From contig JACPIY010000018.1 in assembly GCA_016187835.1 (NCBI GenBank), positions 1 through 55,667 of the forward strand: a stretch of 55,667 bases of DNA, given 5' to 3'. Source of the DNA: Deltaproteobacteria bacterium. GTDB lineage: Bacteria; Desulfobacterota_D; UBA1144; Nemesobacterales; CSP1-2. Below, in pieces: positions 16,759 through 25,016 of this stretch; the stretch's first letter is position 1, and each line of letters starts with the position of its first letter. The notes under the pieces are model-generated. The model had not been told where the DNA came from. It did no database searches and was given only the letters and a program-made list of their open reading frames with translations. Position numbers and translations under genes: made by a program.

Positions 16759-16893
16759 ACCGTTCATGGTTCGACTCTTCGACAGACTCAGAGCTCTCCA
16801 CGAACGGTTTGTACCGCTCGTCCAGCCCGTCGAAGGACGATTAGTGTTTATCAAGTCCGTAAAACATCCTTCGACTTTGCTCAGGATGAACGG
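16759..16893. repeat. TTCGAC/GTCGAA-type dispersed repeat cluster
   Basis: The block contains ACCGTTCATGGTTCGACTCT, a complementary right arm CGAACGGT, ACCGCTCGTCCAGCCCGTCG and CCTTCGACTTTGCTCAGGAT. It shares words and palindromic layout with 14386-14481 and 41387-41475. It ends about ten bases before the remaining piece of glcE, so its arrival probably went with the loss of that gene. Together with the glcE remnant it accounts for the gap between 16707 and 17054. Confidence 0.6.
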
Positions 16894-16903
16894 ATATACC
16901 TAA

Positions 16904-17014
16904 AGTGCACCGTGGATTGAACTAGGAACTTCCCTCAAGGCAATAAAAAGGTTAAAATCACATTTTGATCCTGATGGTATTTTTAATTTAGGAAGATTCG
17001 TCAGAGGTCTATAA
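16904..17014 (+). pseudogene. C-terminal remnant of glycolate oxidase FAD subunit GlcE
   Basis: The frame reads SAPWIELGTSLKAIKRLKSH, then FDPDGIFNLGRFVRGL and TAA. The last part is the characteristic end of GlcE and related FAD-linked oxidase subunits (FDPxGIxNPGR). A stop lies immediately upstream at 16901-16903 and the whole FAD domain is absent. It sits just before GlcF, which is where glcE lies in glc operons. Confidence 0.65.
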
Positions 17015-17054
17015 CGAGTTTAAATTTAATAATAATTAAGAGAAGAGTTGAGTA

Positions 17055-18371
17055 TTGACTGATATGGATGGGAAAGGGATAAAGTTCCAGGCATTTGATG
17101 AGATAGACAAACCTAGCCTTGACCTTATTAAAGACTGTGTACACTGCGGGTTCTGCCTTTCAGCCTGTCCAACCTATCTTCAAACGGGAAATGAGCTTGA
17201 ATCACCACGGGGGAGGATCTACCTGATGAAATCCGCCGTAGAAGGCAAAATACCCATGGGCGATGGTTTAGTTAAGCACCTGGATTTGTGTCTTGGATGT
17301 CTTGCCTGTGAGCCTGCCTGTCCTTCAGGAGTCCGTTACGGCAGTCTCATTGAAGCCGCAAGGTCTCAGATTGAACGTCGGTTTGAGAGACCTTTTTTGG
17401 AAAGGCTATACCGTTCTCTTCTATTCTCGATTTTTCCCCATCCTAAAAGGCTTAAGCTCCTTCTACCTTTTCTTTTTCTATATCAAGCTACTGGAGTAAG
17501 GAGATTATTAAACAATCTGGGAGTTCTTCCCAATAGGTTAGCTCATGCTGAAGGGATGCTACCGGACATAAGGTTTTCATCTCTCTTTTCTTCATTACCC
17601 AGTGTAACTCCAGCTAGAGGCAAAAGACGCTTTCGTGTGGCGATGTTAACCGGATGCGTGCAGAGCATACTTTTCCCACAAACAAATGAAGCAACAGTTA
17701 GAGTGCTTGCTGAAAACGGATGTGAGGTTGTTATCCCCCGAAATCAGGGTTGTTGTGGAGCATTATCCATTCATTCCGGAAGATTGTCAGAAGGTAGAGA
17801 TTTCGCTAGAGCTAATATTGATGTTTTTACAAAATACGATGTAGATGCGGTTATTGTGAACTCCGCTGGATGTGGGTCTTCAATGAAAGAATATGGAGAA
17901 CTACTAAAGAATGATGCCTCTTATGCTGGATTGGGCAAAAAACTTAGCACAAAAACAAAGGACATTATGGAGTTCTTAGCTGATGTTGGGCTACAAGGTG
18001 ATCTCAAGGAACTAAAATGTAGAGTGACGTATCAGGATGCCTGTCATATAGCTCACGGACAAAGAATAAAAGTCCATCCGAGAAAAGTCATAAAACAGAT
18101 TCCCGGAATTGAATTTGTTGAACTTCCTGAGTCTGATCTTTGCTGTGGAAGTGCAGGAATTTATAACATGATTCAACCAGAAATGTCGGAAGGACTACTT
18201 GAGCGTAAAATCTCAAACCTCAAAGAAACGGGTGTGGAGTATTTAGTTGCCGGCAATCCAGGATGTCTCCTACAGATTCAAAAGGGTATCAAGCAATGCG
18301 GATTAAACATTAAAACTGCTCATCTAATTGAACTATTAGATTGGGCATATAGAGGGACTATTTCTAGGTAG
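17055..18371 (+). CDS. glcF: Glycolate-oxidase-type iron-sulfur subunit (GlcF-like)
   Basis: The 438-residue protein has two 4Fe-4S ferredoxin motifs (CVHCGFCLSACPTY and CLGCLACEPACPSGVRYG, within residues 28-95) and two CCG domains with NQGCCGALSIHSG and SDLCCGSAGIYN. This is the GlcF/LutA-like electron-transfer subunit that accepts electrons from a FAD-linked hydroxyacid dehydrogenase. Its usual partner GlcE survives only as a short remnant upstream, so it may pair with the FAD oxidase at 12712 or be decaying. The best-spaced ribosome site (AGAAGAG) favours TTG 17055; ATG 17064 is the alternative. Confidence 0.88.
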   Translation: MTDMDGKGIKFQAFDEIDKPSLDLIKDCVHCGFCLSACPTYLQTGNELESPRGRIYLMKSAVEGKIPMGDGLVKHLDLCLGCLACEPACPSGVRYGSLIEAARSQIERRFERPFLERLYRSLLFSIFPHPKRLKLLLPFLFLYQATGVRRLLNNLGVLPNRLAHAEGMLPDIRFSSLFSSLPSVTPARGKRRFRVAMLTGCVQSILFPQTNEATVRVLAENGCEVVIPRNQGCCGALSIHSGRLSEGRDFARANIDVFTKYDVDAVIVNSAGCGSSMKEYGELLKNDASYAGLGKKLSTKTKDIMEFLADVGLQGDLKELKCRVTYQDACHIAHGQRIKVHPRKVIKQIPGIEFVELPESDLCCGSAGIYNMIQPEMSEGLLERKISNLKETGVEYLVAGNPGCLLQIQKGIKQCGLNIKTAHLIELLDWAYRGTISR

Positions 18372-18530
18372 TTAAATAGTCCACTTAAGTGTAAAAATCT
18401 AAATTTGACCCAAATAAACAATGTGGAGCTAAGTCTCACCTAGTTTAGTAATTCCTATCAAGTAACTGTAATTCAACCGTTCCTCCTGTCATTTCGAATC
18501 ATAAAGGAGCATGGGGGTAAGATTTACGCT

Positions 18531-18980
18531 TTGAGTGAAGAGAGCAAAGGGACTAATTTTATAATTGAGCTACCGATACTGGAAGAAGAGGTTTCTGAAA
18601 TTCCAAAAATAATAGGGAAAAGGATTCTAGTTATTGAAGATGAAGAAATAATAATCAATATGATAAAGAGTATTCTTGAAGAGGAAGAGCATAAAGTTGA
18701 TTTAGCGTTCAACGGAGAGGAGGCTTTAGCAAAGATAGATACAAATTTGTACGATCTAATAGTATGTGATATTAGAATGCCTTATATGGATGGTAAGCGG
18801 TTTTACAATGAGATTAAAAATAAAAGGGAAGGTCTGGGAGACAGGATTATCTTCATAAGCGGTGATACAAGCGATAAGACGATTGGTTTCATAAATGAAA
18901 CTGGGAATAAGTTTCTGGAGAAACCTTTTAAAATTAAAGAGTTCAAGAACGCTATTTATGACTCACTTCTAAAGCTATAA
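18531..18980 (+). CDS. Orphan receiver domain, remnant of a hybrid histidine kinase
   Basis: Residues about 30-149 form a complete receiver domain: acidic pocket VIEDEE, phospho-acceptor in VCDIRMPYMDG, the Ser in IFISGD, and Lys in FLEKPFK. The first 20 residues (EESKGTNFIIELPI) are the end of a HATPase_c domain. Upstream the same frame reads IIKEHGGKIYALSEESKG from about 18498, so this is the 3' end of a hybrid kinase whose sensor, HisKA and most of the ATPase domain are gone. The TTG start at 18531 is only the best available one; expression is uncertain. The receiver itself looks intact. Confidence 0.6.
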   Translation: MSEESKGTNFIIELPILEEEVSEIPKIIGKRILVIEDEEIIINMIKSILEEEEHKVDLAFNGEEALAKIDTNLYDLIVCDIRMPYMDGKRFYNEIKNKREGLGDRIIFISGDTSDKTIGFINETGNKFLEKPFKIKEFKNAIYDSLLKL

Positions 18981-19529
18981 GGTAATTCTCTAATCTAATG
19001 ATCCTATTTTTCATTTGTCACCACCTCAGCAAGCTGGATCGTATTTCTCAATCTCCTGTGATGAAGCCTTAGGGCTGATGAGGGCATCAGCCCCTACAAT
19101 ATGAAACTGTAAAAATGATTAATTCTAACTTTAGTCTGAATCATTAAACTAACTTAAGTCTGTTGACTTTTATAATTATTTAATGTCTAATTAAAACTAA
19201 GGTTTGATATTTAATTAAGGAAGATAGCTTAAATGTTGTGTGACAATACATTGTTGGCGAGTGATTTATCTTATGAGTATTATGAGTAAAATGACCCACA
19301 ATTATTATAAAATTTACCGTAAAGAACTAACAACAGGTTATCTTAAAGAGTCCAGCAATTAAAATTTCCTCCCTTTACAGAGGCTTGATATCAGTTGAAG
19401 GGTAGTAAGAAAGTAGTAAATATTCCTCTATTTACTTCTTGTATTTTTTAAGTATAGGCGGAAAATATAGGTATAAAGTTATAAATGCAAACGGACGAGC
19501 GGGGGAGTGAAGCTATAGGAGGATATAGT
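18981..19529. other. Gene-free stretch with one REP
   Basis: I see no convincing gene here. It contains one GTAG-type palindrome at 19071-19097 (AGGGCTGATGAGGGCATCAG, then CCCCTAC). The rest is AT-rich and probably includes the promoter of the NarL-type regulator that follows. Confidence 0.5.
19071..19097 (-). repeat. Single REP, GTAG head on the minus strand
   Basis: AGGGCTGATG and CATCAGCCCC are complementary, and the right side ends CTAC, the complement of a GTAG head. The same CTGATG-class palindrome recurs at 32200, 35394 and 42566 with almost identical bases. Confidence 0.65.
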
Positions 19530-20222
19530 ATGACTATAAAAGACGAAAGTTATTCAGAGAAAAACACTAACTCCATAAGAGTAATAGTAGCCTGTAATTA
19601 CCCACTTTTAAGAGAAGGGCTCGGGAAGATACTAGAAGAAGATAAACGCATAAAAATGGTGGCTAAGGCTTCTAATTTGCTGGATTTGATTCAATCTTGT
19701 GAAGAATTTAAGTTTGACATCTTGCTCCTAGATGTTGATCTATTGGGTTTAAACCTCACGAAGATATTAGACTTGCTCAAAAAGAATAAAGGCACTAAAG
19801 TAATTCTAATTTTAAGTAATGACTATAATGAGGATAATCTTCTAAGTGCAATTCGTTATGGTGTAAGAGGGTATTTATCACAAAATACGGATTCAAACCA
19901 ACTTACAAAAGCAATTAAAAGTGTAAGTGACGGAGAACTTTGGGTAGAAAGGAAGACTATGGTAAAAGTTTTAGAGTCTTTTTCGACTTCTCATAAGGGC
20001 AAAAAGAGTAAAGGAAGTAGCTCAATATATAATCTCACAGAAACCGAAACAAAAATTGTAAAATTGGTTTTTACTGGTTTAACCAATAAGGACATAGCAA
20101 GAGATATATATATAAGTGAAAAAACAGTAAAGTTTCATCTATATAAGATTTTCAAGAAGCTTTCTGTGAAAAATCGGTCTCATCTTATACTTTATGGTAT
20201 TAAACAAGGGTTTGTAAACTAA
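19530..20222 (+). CDS. NarL/LuxR-family response regulator with an atypical receiver
   Basis: The 230-residue protein has an N-terminal receiver and a C-terminal LuxR-type helix-turn-helix (LTETETKIVKLVFTGLTNKD, then IARDIYISEKTVKFHLYKIFKKL). The receiver keeps an Asp in LLLDVDLLG, but the usual MPxxxG after it is missing. The conserved Lys in the GxxGYLLK segment is replaced (GVRGYLSQN), so signalling by phosphorylation may be altered. AGGAGG lies nine bases before ATG 19530, which makes this the start rather than the in-frame ATG at 19485. No kinase gene is adjacent; its target is unknown. Confidence 0.85.
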   Translation: MTIKDESYSEKNTNSIRVIVACNYPLLREGLGKILEEDKRIKMVAKASNLLDLIQSCEEFKFDILLLDVDLLGLNLTKILDLLKKNKGTKVILILSNDYNEDNLLSAIRYGVRGYLSQNTDSNQLTKAIKSVSDGELWVERKTMVKVLESFSTSHKGKKSKGSSSIYNLTETETKIVKLVFTGLTNKDIARDIYISEKTVKFHLYKIFKKLSVKNRSHLILYGIKQGFVN

Positions 20223-20468
20223 CCGGACAGGCAGTAGCCATTCTACTTTTGTAAAAATTGTCAGATTAAGTTCTGTCTATCACTAATTTAGTAAATTCCT
20301 GAAATATAAGCAAGCTTCTTTGTCAATGTTTTGGGGTATCTCTTTTATTTTTCTTTTCTCCAACCTCCAGCCAAAGATTAGCGATATTATTGTAGTATCT
20401 TTTTATAGGCTGAATTTTATTCTAGTTCTTTTTGATGGTATAAATTTGAAGTCAGACCTTATATATAT

Positions 20469-21221
20469 ATGCCCATTCAAGCCACTTTAGTATTAACATT
20501 ACTAATCCTTACTTCTCCCATTGCCGCACTCGCATTCTCTGTGCCACAGCTCCTTGAAGATAAGGACGTAGTCATTGTGGGAGAGACACATAGACGCCCT
20601 GAATCAACGCAGTTCGTAACCAATACCGTAGCGGAATATCTTCAAGGTGGAAAATGTCTCATAGTGGGTCTAGAAATTCCCTCACACCAACAGCCAGTTT
20701 TAGAGAGAGCTTTCAAAAAAAGAGTCTCAATTTCCTCCATTTCCTCAATTCCATTAAGCAGCATCATTGACCATCCGGGTTATCGTAAGATGCTAGCCTC
20801 TTTTAGAAACCAAATCCGGGAAGGGAAATGTCTTAAAGTCCGTGCTATTGACGTACCTCATATAGTTTCTGTAGACCGTGATGAATGGATGGAAAAGCAA
20901 ATCTTAGAGATGATGGATGGTACTCCTATTGTGGTGTTAGTCGGCAATTTTCATGCAATGAAAGAGGTCAGATGGAATTCAGATCCCCTGGGTGGACCAA
21001 GTTTAACAGAGCGTTTAATCGATCGAGGTATTAGGGTTGCTTCCATGCTTCAATATTGGGAAAAGAAAGGATGTAATCTCAGGAGTGAAAAGCTGGTAAG
21101 CACTGAAGAGCCTGAGTCATCGGAATACGTTAAACAAATAATGGAAGTTATAAATGCGGAAGCTCCGGATAAAGCTTCTGAAGCAGCCGATGGGGTAGTG
21201 GTTTGGCGCTGTGTTGATTGA
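20469..21221 (+). CDS. ChaN-like (heme-binding uptake/EreA-like fold) secreted protein
   Basis: The 250-residue protein begins with a signal peptide (hydrophobic run LVLTLLILTSPIAALAF). The mature part has the family hallmarks DVVIVGETHRRPES, LIVGLEIPSHQQ and VVLVGNFHAM, as in the ChaN/Tiki-like superfamily related to erythromycin esterase. Known members bind heme-type cofactors (ChaN) or act as metalloproteases (Tiki); neither can be assigned here. No clear ribosome site precedes the ATG, which follows a TA-rich run, so the true start may differ. It stands alone on this strand, after a 246-base gap with no other visible feature. Confidence 0.75.
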   Translation: MPIQATLVLTLLILTSPIAALAFSVPQLLEDKDVVIVGETHRRPESTQFVTNTVAEYLQGGKCLIVGLEIPSHQQPVLERAFKKRVSISSISSIPLSSIIDHPGYRKMLASFRNQIREGKCLKVRAIDVPHIVSVDRDEWMEKQILEMMDGTPIVVLVGNFHAMKEVRWNSDPLGGPSLTERLIDRGIRVASMLQYWEKKGCNLRSEKLVSTEEPESSEYVKQIMEVINAEAPDKASEAADGVVVWRCVD

Positions 21222-21360
21222 GTCTATAGTTATAAGTATCACTACAAGCTTATAAAGTAAATTATGAATGTTTTTATTGTTTGTGACGCTCGTGGCATTG
21301 GTTTAGAGCTCCTTTTGAAAAGTAAAGCATATAGTCTAAGGAATGACCATTAGAAAATGA

Positions 21361-22628
21361 CTATTTGACCGCTAATATCTCATCCCAGTTAGTAGTGAAC
21401 CTGGGGGAGAGCCTAGCTCTTTTCATTCTCCAATTTTGGTCTAATCCAGAGGACGCATACTTGACGGTATTGCTTCCCCACTTCATGTTGATTCTATCTA
21501 CGGCTTTCATAAGCGCTTTTTCTTCTTCAATCGGGCGGGGAGGCTCGAATAGATTAAGCTGGACTTGATCTTCAGGTTTTATATCCATTACCATAACCCC
21601 AGCTTTAATATACTTAAAGCCCTCCCTGTATATACGCTCCAAACATTTAAGAGCAAATTTAATCAGTAATGGTGTGTAAGCTGAGGGCTCCGGCAGGTAA
21701 CACCCGGCAATATTCGCATACTGAGGCTCATCAGTTTTAAAGGGGTTAGTTTGGATAAAAGCACTTATGTGGGACGCAATTGACTTCTGTTCTCTAAGCT
21801 TTTCTGTAGCACGAGTAGTATGAAATGTAATAGATTCTTTTAGTTCCTGTAGGCATTGCACGGGTCTACCAAAACCACGTGATCGTATAATTTGTTTTTT
21901 TGGCTCATTTAAGTCATCGAGTTCGATACATGGAACTCCTCTTAGTTCCCATTGGGTACGAAGCCCTACAACGGTCATATTCTTCTTTGCCCAAGTATCA
22001 TTAGCCTTCTTAAGATCAAGGGCGGTAAAAATCCAATTTCTATCGAGTAGTTTTGTGTACTGCATTCCTACACCCCATATATCCTCTACCTTCACGTTGG
22101 ATAGAAAATCATTAATTTTAGGGTGATTAGTAATATCAAAAACACCGCTGCACATTGGGTTTTTCTTAGCAAGTTTGTTCGCAATTTTTGCTAATGTCTT
22201 TGTGGTTCCTATACCTATACTGATTGGGATACCAGCCCATTTATATTCTGTAGCTTTGATCTCTTTAGCATACTCAGTGAGATTTATGTCACTGAAGCCT
22301 GTAAGGTCTAAGAAGGCTTCGTCTATGGAATAAATCTCTATAAATGGTGTGAATCTGGAAAGAGTATTCATCACTCTTTGAGACATATCGGCAAAAGAGT
22401 GTAGTTTGAAGAGAAGACTTGAATATTATGTTTCTTTATCACGTGTTCACACTTAAAGGCAGGGGCTCCCATAGGAATAAGAGCTTTCGCTTCTTCCGAT
22501 CTTGCAACAGCACATCCATCGTTATTTGATAGGACAATTACAGGTTTTCCTTTCAACCGCGGACAAAAGACGCGTTCACAGGAAACATAAAAATTATTGC
22601 AATCCACGAGAGCGTATATCTTTTGCAT
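21361..22628 (-). pseudogene. umuC: Translesion DNA polymerase V catalytic subunit UmuC, frameshifted
   Basis: Two overlapping frames make one Y-family polymerase. The first (22628-22371) starts [20 protein letters not shown] with the first metal-binding Asp and ends after SSNYTL. The second (22386-21361) resumes MSQRVMNTL and holds the active-site YSIDEAFLDLTG, the thumb, little finger and C-terminal UmuC domain. The family has SSNYxLYADMSxRV at the junction, so one base is missing near 22389-22395, at a run of four A on the plus strand. No other lesion is seen, which fits a base-call error, a recent mutation or recoding. It would bypass DNA lesions with UmuD'. It lies six bases after umuD. 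Confidence 0.85.
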
Positions 22629-22634
22629 GGTTCA

Positions 22635-23063
22635 CTACTCAACCGGATGAAAAATGTAGGTGACTTTTCCCCATACCTCAAAGTCCATTTCCGGGGTGAT
22701 CTCGCATGGAGGATAGTTAGGATTAGCAGCTACCAGATACCATCTCTTAGCCTTTTTAACAAGCCGTTTTACTGTTATTTCCCCATTTAAAACTGCTAGT
22801 ACAATGTCGTTATTATCTGGTTCTAAAGCACGATCTACAATTAAATAATCACCGTCATAAATCCTGGCTTCTATCATAGAGTCCCCAATCACCCTAACAA
22901 AATAAGTGGTCTCTGGGTGCTTTATCAGTTTCTTGTTGAGGTCAATCCGTTCCTCTATGTAGTCATCCGCAGGGCTAGGGTATCCGGCGGGTGTACGGAA
23001 AAGCAAGAGAGGTAATTTAAGCTTTGCTTCCGGTTTTAACCTATACATTTCAACTACTTTCAT
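22635..23063 (-). CDS. umuD: UmuD-type S24 autoprotease, polymerase V accessory subunit
   Basis: The 142-residue protein has the LexA/UmuD protease fold with Ser62 in VIGDSMIEARIYDGD and Lys99 in GEITVKRLVKK. A plausible self-cleavage site, Ala26-Gly27 in FRTPAGYPSP, is at the position expected for UmuD, leaving a UmuD'-size product. There is no DNA-binding domain, so it is not LexA. AGGAG precedes the ATG. It lies between the YedK-like gene and umuC in one operon, which fits RecA-stimulated processing to form polymerase V. Confidence 0.92.
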   Translation of the reverse strand: MKVVEMYRLKPEAKLKLPLLLFRTPAGYPSPADDYIEERIDLNKKLIKHPETTYFVRVIGDSMIEARIYDGDYLIVDRALEPDNNDIVLAVLNGEITVKRLVKKAKRWYLVAANPNYPPCEITPEMDFEVWGKVTYIFHPVE

Positions 23064-23080
23064 GTTATTCTCCTATTTTC

Positions 23081-23755
23081 CTATGATAGCAGTCTAATGC
23101 AATCGGGAGAGTCATTTTTGGGCGAGTTGACTATTTTAGATACTTGATAAGCTCCCATCAACTCGGGCGGATAAGGGATTAAGAGCTTAGCTAGTTTATC
23201 CGTGTCTTTGAGTTGAGGGTCTAACCATTTAGCTTCATCCTTTTCATGCAAGATAACAGGCATCCTATCATGTATCGGTTCCATCATAGTATTTGCTTTT
23301 GTGGTTATGATAGTAAATGAAATCAGCTTGTCTTCCTCCGGGGTTTTCCATACATCCCATAACCCTGCAAAAGCAAAGGGTTGATGAGTCTTAAGAACAA
23401 TGCGGTGAGGAATTTTATACTTTTTATCTGACTTTTCCCACTCATAGAATCCATCAGCCAATATAAGGCAACGCTTCTCCCTAAAAGATTTCTTAAAACT
23501 ATTTTTTTCGGTCAAAGTTTCGGCTTTAGCGTTTATCATCTTATACCCAACTTTTATATCCTTCGCCCAAGAAGGGACAAAACCCCACCGCATCATTACT
23601 AATTCTCTTTGGTCTTGATTAACTATAACAGTGGGTGAATATTGAGAAGGGGCTATGTTGTATCTTGGTTTTAGCATGACACTACTTGGATCGACAAAAC
23701 CGTATCGGCTTTGTAAGTCATCTTTATCTGTGCTTAGAGTGAATCTTCCACACAT
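23081..23755 (-). CDS. SOS-response-associated DNA-protein crosslink protein (YedK/HMCES, SRAP)
   Basis: The 224-residue protein matches the SRAP family. The invariant Cys2 (MCGRFTLS) forms a thiazolidine crosslink with abasic sites in single-stranded DNA. RYNIAPSQYSPTV, MRWGFVPSWAKD, MINAKAETLTEKNSFKK, DGFYEWEK and the catalytic His segment HDRMPVIL all follow in the family order. It protects abasic sites during replication. It is the first gene of a three-gene unit with umuD and umuC, a link often seen in bacteria and consistent with SOS control. I found no classical LexA box that I trust upstream. Confidence 0.92.
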   Translation of the reverse strand: MCGRFTLSTDKDDLQSRYGFVDPSSVMLKPRYNIAPSQYSPTVIVNQDQRELVMMRWGFVPSWAKDIKVGYKMINAKAETLTEKNSFKKSFREKRCLILADGFYEWEKSDKKYKIPHRIVLKTHQPFAFAGLWDVWKTPEEDKLISFTIITTKANTMMEPIHDRMPVILHEKDEAKWLDPQLKDTDKLAKLLIPYPPELMGAYQVSKIVNSPKNDSPDCIRLLS

Positions 23756-24000
23756 AGCTCCGAAAGTATATCATTTTGGCAACATAAGACACAAGTTAAC
23801 TCTCTCAGTTACTACTCTTTACTTTTTAGTATCGGTAATCTTGTCAGTGAATTTATAAGTAATTCAGTCTCTTTTAACGCAATTTAACACAATGCAACAC
23901 TTAATCAATTTCTCTAGAAAGTGAAGAAACCCCTGTAGAATCAAGGGATTTCTCAACTCTCCACTTTTTGATTCAACACAACGCAAATATCAAAATTAGC

Positions 24001-24046
24001 TCTGTTAACCACTGGGTCGGGGGTTCGAATCCCTACGCCGGAGCCC
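24001..24046 (+). pseudogene. 3' half of a tRNA-Asn gene (integration-site footprint)
   Basis: The sequence CTGTTAACCAC has the anticodon loop of tRNA-Asn (anticodon GTT). It is followed by a variable loop, a T-arm GGGTTCGAATCCC and the acceptor strand CGCCGGA plus G and CC. The D-arm and 5' acceptor are absent; upstream bases do not pair. Such 3' tRNA halves are left when an integrative element recombines at a tRNA gene. Integrase remnants lie nearby. Confidence 0.65.
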
Positions 24047-24054
24047 AAAAAAAA

Positions 24055-24170
24055 TCAACCGCTAAAAAACGTCTTCACAATCTTCTCATTAGCCAGAGTG
24101 TCTACTGCATAACGGATCGCTGCTGTATATCCCCGCGAGTGAGTTGTGGGTATGTGTCCAGCAGATCGGC
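24055..24170 (-). pseudogene. C-terminal remnant of a DUF433 protein
   Basis: On the minus strand the sequence reads ADLLDTYPQLTRGDIQ and then, one frame over, AIRYAVDTLANEKIVKTFFS before a stop. This is the helix-turn-helix end of DUF433 proteins, which often act as antitoxins to VapC/PIN-type partners. One extra base breaks the frame, and the N-terminal half is missing. Confidence 0.55.
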
Positions 24171-24337
24171 TTAACTTGTTGCCTCTCTCAATTTTCTCAG
24201 AATGAGCTTATGTGAATCTTTCTTGTCTTTTTACTGTTGAAAGCAGTATGTCTTGCTGTGACAAGGCTGTTTTCAAGGTCTATATCTTCCCAAGTTAAAT
24301 TTACAAGTTCTCCCTTTCTCATTACGGCAGGACAAAA
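24171..24337 (-). pseudogene. Tyrosine-recombinase (phage integrase) core remnant
   Basis: The minus strand reads MRKGELVNLTWEDID, then LVTARHTAFNSKKTRKIHIS, the part of a tyrosine recombinase holding the first catalytic Arg (usually GLRxGEL). A frameshift follows, then LILRKLREATS and a stop. The His-x-x-Arg and Tyr regions are absent. It lies about 125 bases from the tRNA-Asn half. Confidence 0.6.
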
Positions 24338-24501
24338 TTAGGAATTTTTACATCTACATTTTGACTTTTTTCGAGTCCTAAAAGCTTTGAGACTTTTATG
24401 ATAGGAACAAATTACTAATAATTACAATGAATTAGACAACCAGGAACTATGAACTTACTAGTGGCATGATTTTTGCAAATTTCATAGCAGGTAGGAAAAA
24501 A

Positions 24502-24705
24502 ATGAAAAGGGATGCTAAGAAATTCAGGACATTGATGTCTCAGATAAGCAATAGGCAGGGGAATTCACTTGGAACAGGAACTATAGAAAGTTTCCTTGCC
24601 CCATCTGAAATCTTAACTTTCGTTGACCAGTTTCCCATAAAGCACATACAGTTCCTCCTAGGTTTGGACATAAATATTGTTGTAAACGCTAAGCAATTGA
24701 ATTAG
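24502..24705 (+). CDS. Small hypothetical protein
   Basis: A 67-residue frame starts at ATG 24502 after AGGTAGGA and contains MKRDAKKFRTLMSQISNRQG. It is basic at the N terminus and more hydrophobic in the second half (IQFLLGLDINIVVN). I do not recognise a family. It lies in the middle of mobile-element debris, so it may be a cargo leftover or not a gene at all. Confidence 0.3.
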   Translation: MKRDAKKFRTLMSQISNRQGNSLGTGTIESFLAPSEILTFVDQFPIKHIQFLLGLDINIVVNAKQLN

Positions 24706-24726
24706 TAGAAATAGAGAGAGGTAAAC

Positions 24727-24849
24727 ATGAACCCCTTCAGAGCTTTCGGTTTTAGTGTATGGCTCAACCTGCTCTCAAAATTGGAACTAGTCATTTGTCA
24801 TTATCCATCGGGTTTTTTTCTATCCCTCTACATCCTTTGGTTGAGCTAA
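24727..24849 (+). CDS. Possible 40-residue peptide
   Basis: ATG 24727 follows a good ribosome site (AGAGAGAGGTAAAC) 21 bases after the previous small frame. It encodes MNPFRAFGFSVWLNLLSKLE and then a hydrophobic tail to TAA 24849. No family is recognised. The strong ribosome site is the only argument for it. Confidence 0.2.
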   Translation: MNPFRAFGFSVWLNLLSKLELVICHYPSGFFLSLYILWLS

Positions 24850-24890
24850 AGCTAGAAGTGTGAAAGTCATAATCCAGACATATTCATGAT

Positions 24891-25004
24891 TCATCCCATT
24901 CGTCTAATTTCTTTTCTATTTACCTTTGCTATTTTTTCCACTGCTCCAGTTAAAGGGCTGCCAGGATAGAAGTATTTCATAGTGGTTTTAATATCGGCAT
25001 GTCC
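24891..25004 (-). pseudogene. C-terminal remnant of a second tyrosine recombinase
   Basis: The minus strand reads GHADIKTTMKYFYPGSPL and continues 19 residues to TGA 24893-24891. The GHxxIxTTMxYxxP segment holds the second-box His and the nucleophilic Tyr of tyrosine recombinases. It lies upstream, in its own direction, of the core fragment at 24171-24337, so the two pieces are not collinear parts of one gene. Confidence 0.6.
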
Positions 25005-25016
25005 TTATTCATTCAT

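Noticed and set aside
20461-20470. TATATATATA run before the ChaN-like gene as a phase-variable repeat
   Set aside because: The run is only about ten bases and lies in generally AT-rich sequence, so no slippage role can be supported.
23820-23831. TACT and AGTA arms around four T upstream of the YedK-like gene as a LexA box
   Set aside because: The dyad is short, in AT-rich sequence, and LexA sites differ widely between phyla; there is no second copy in the window to support it.
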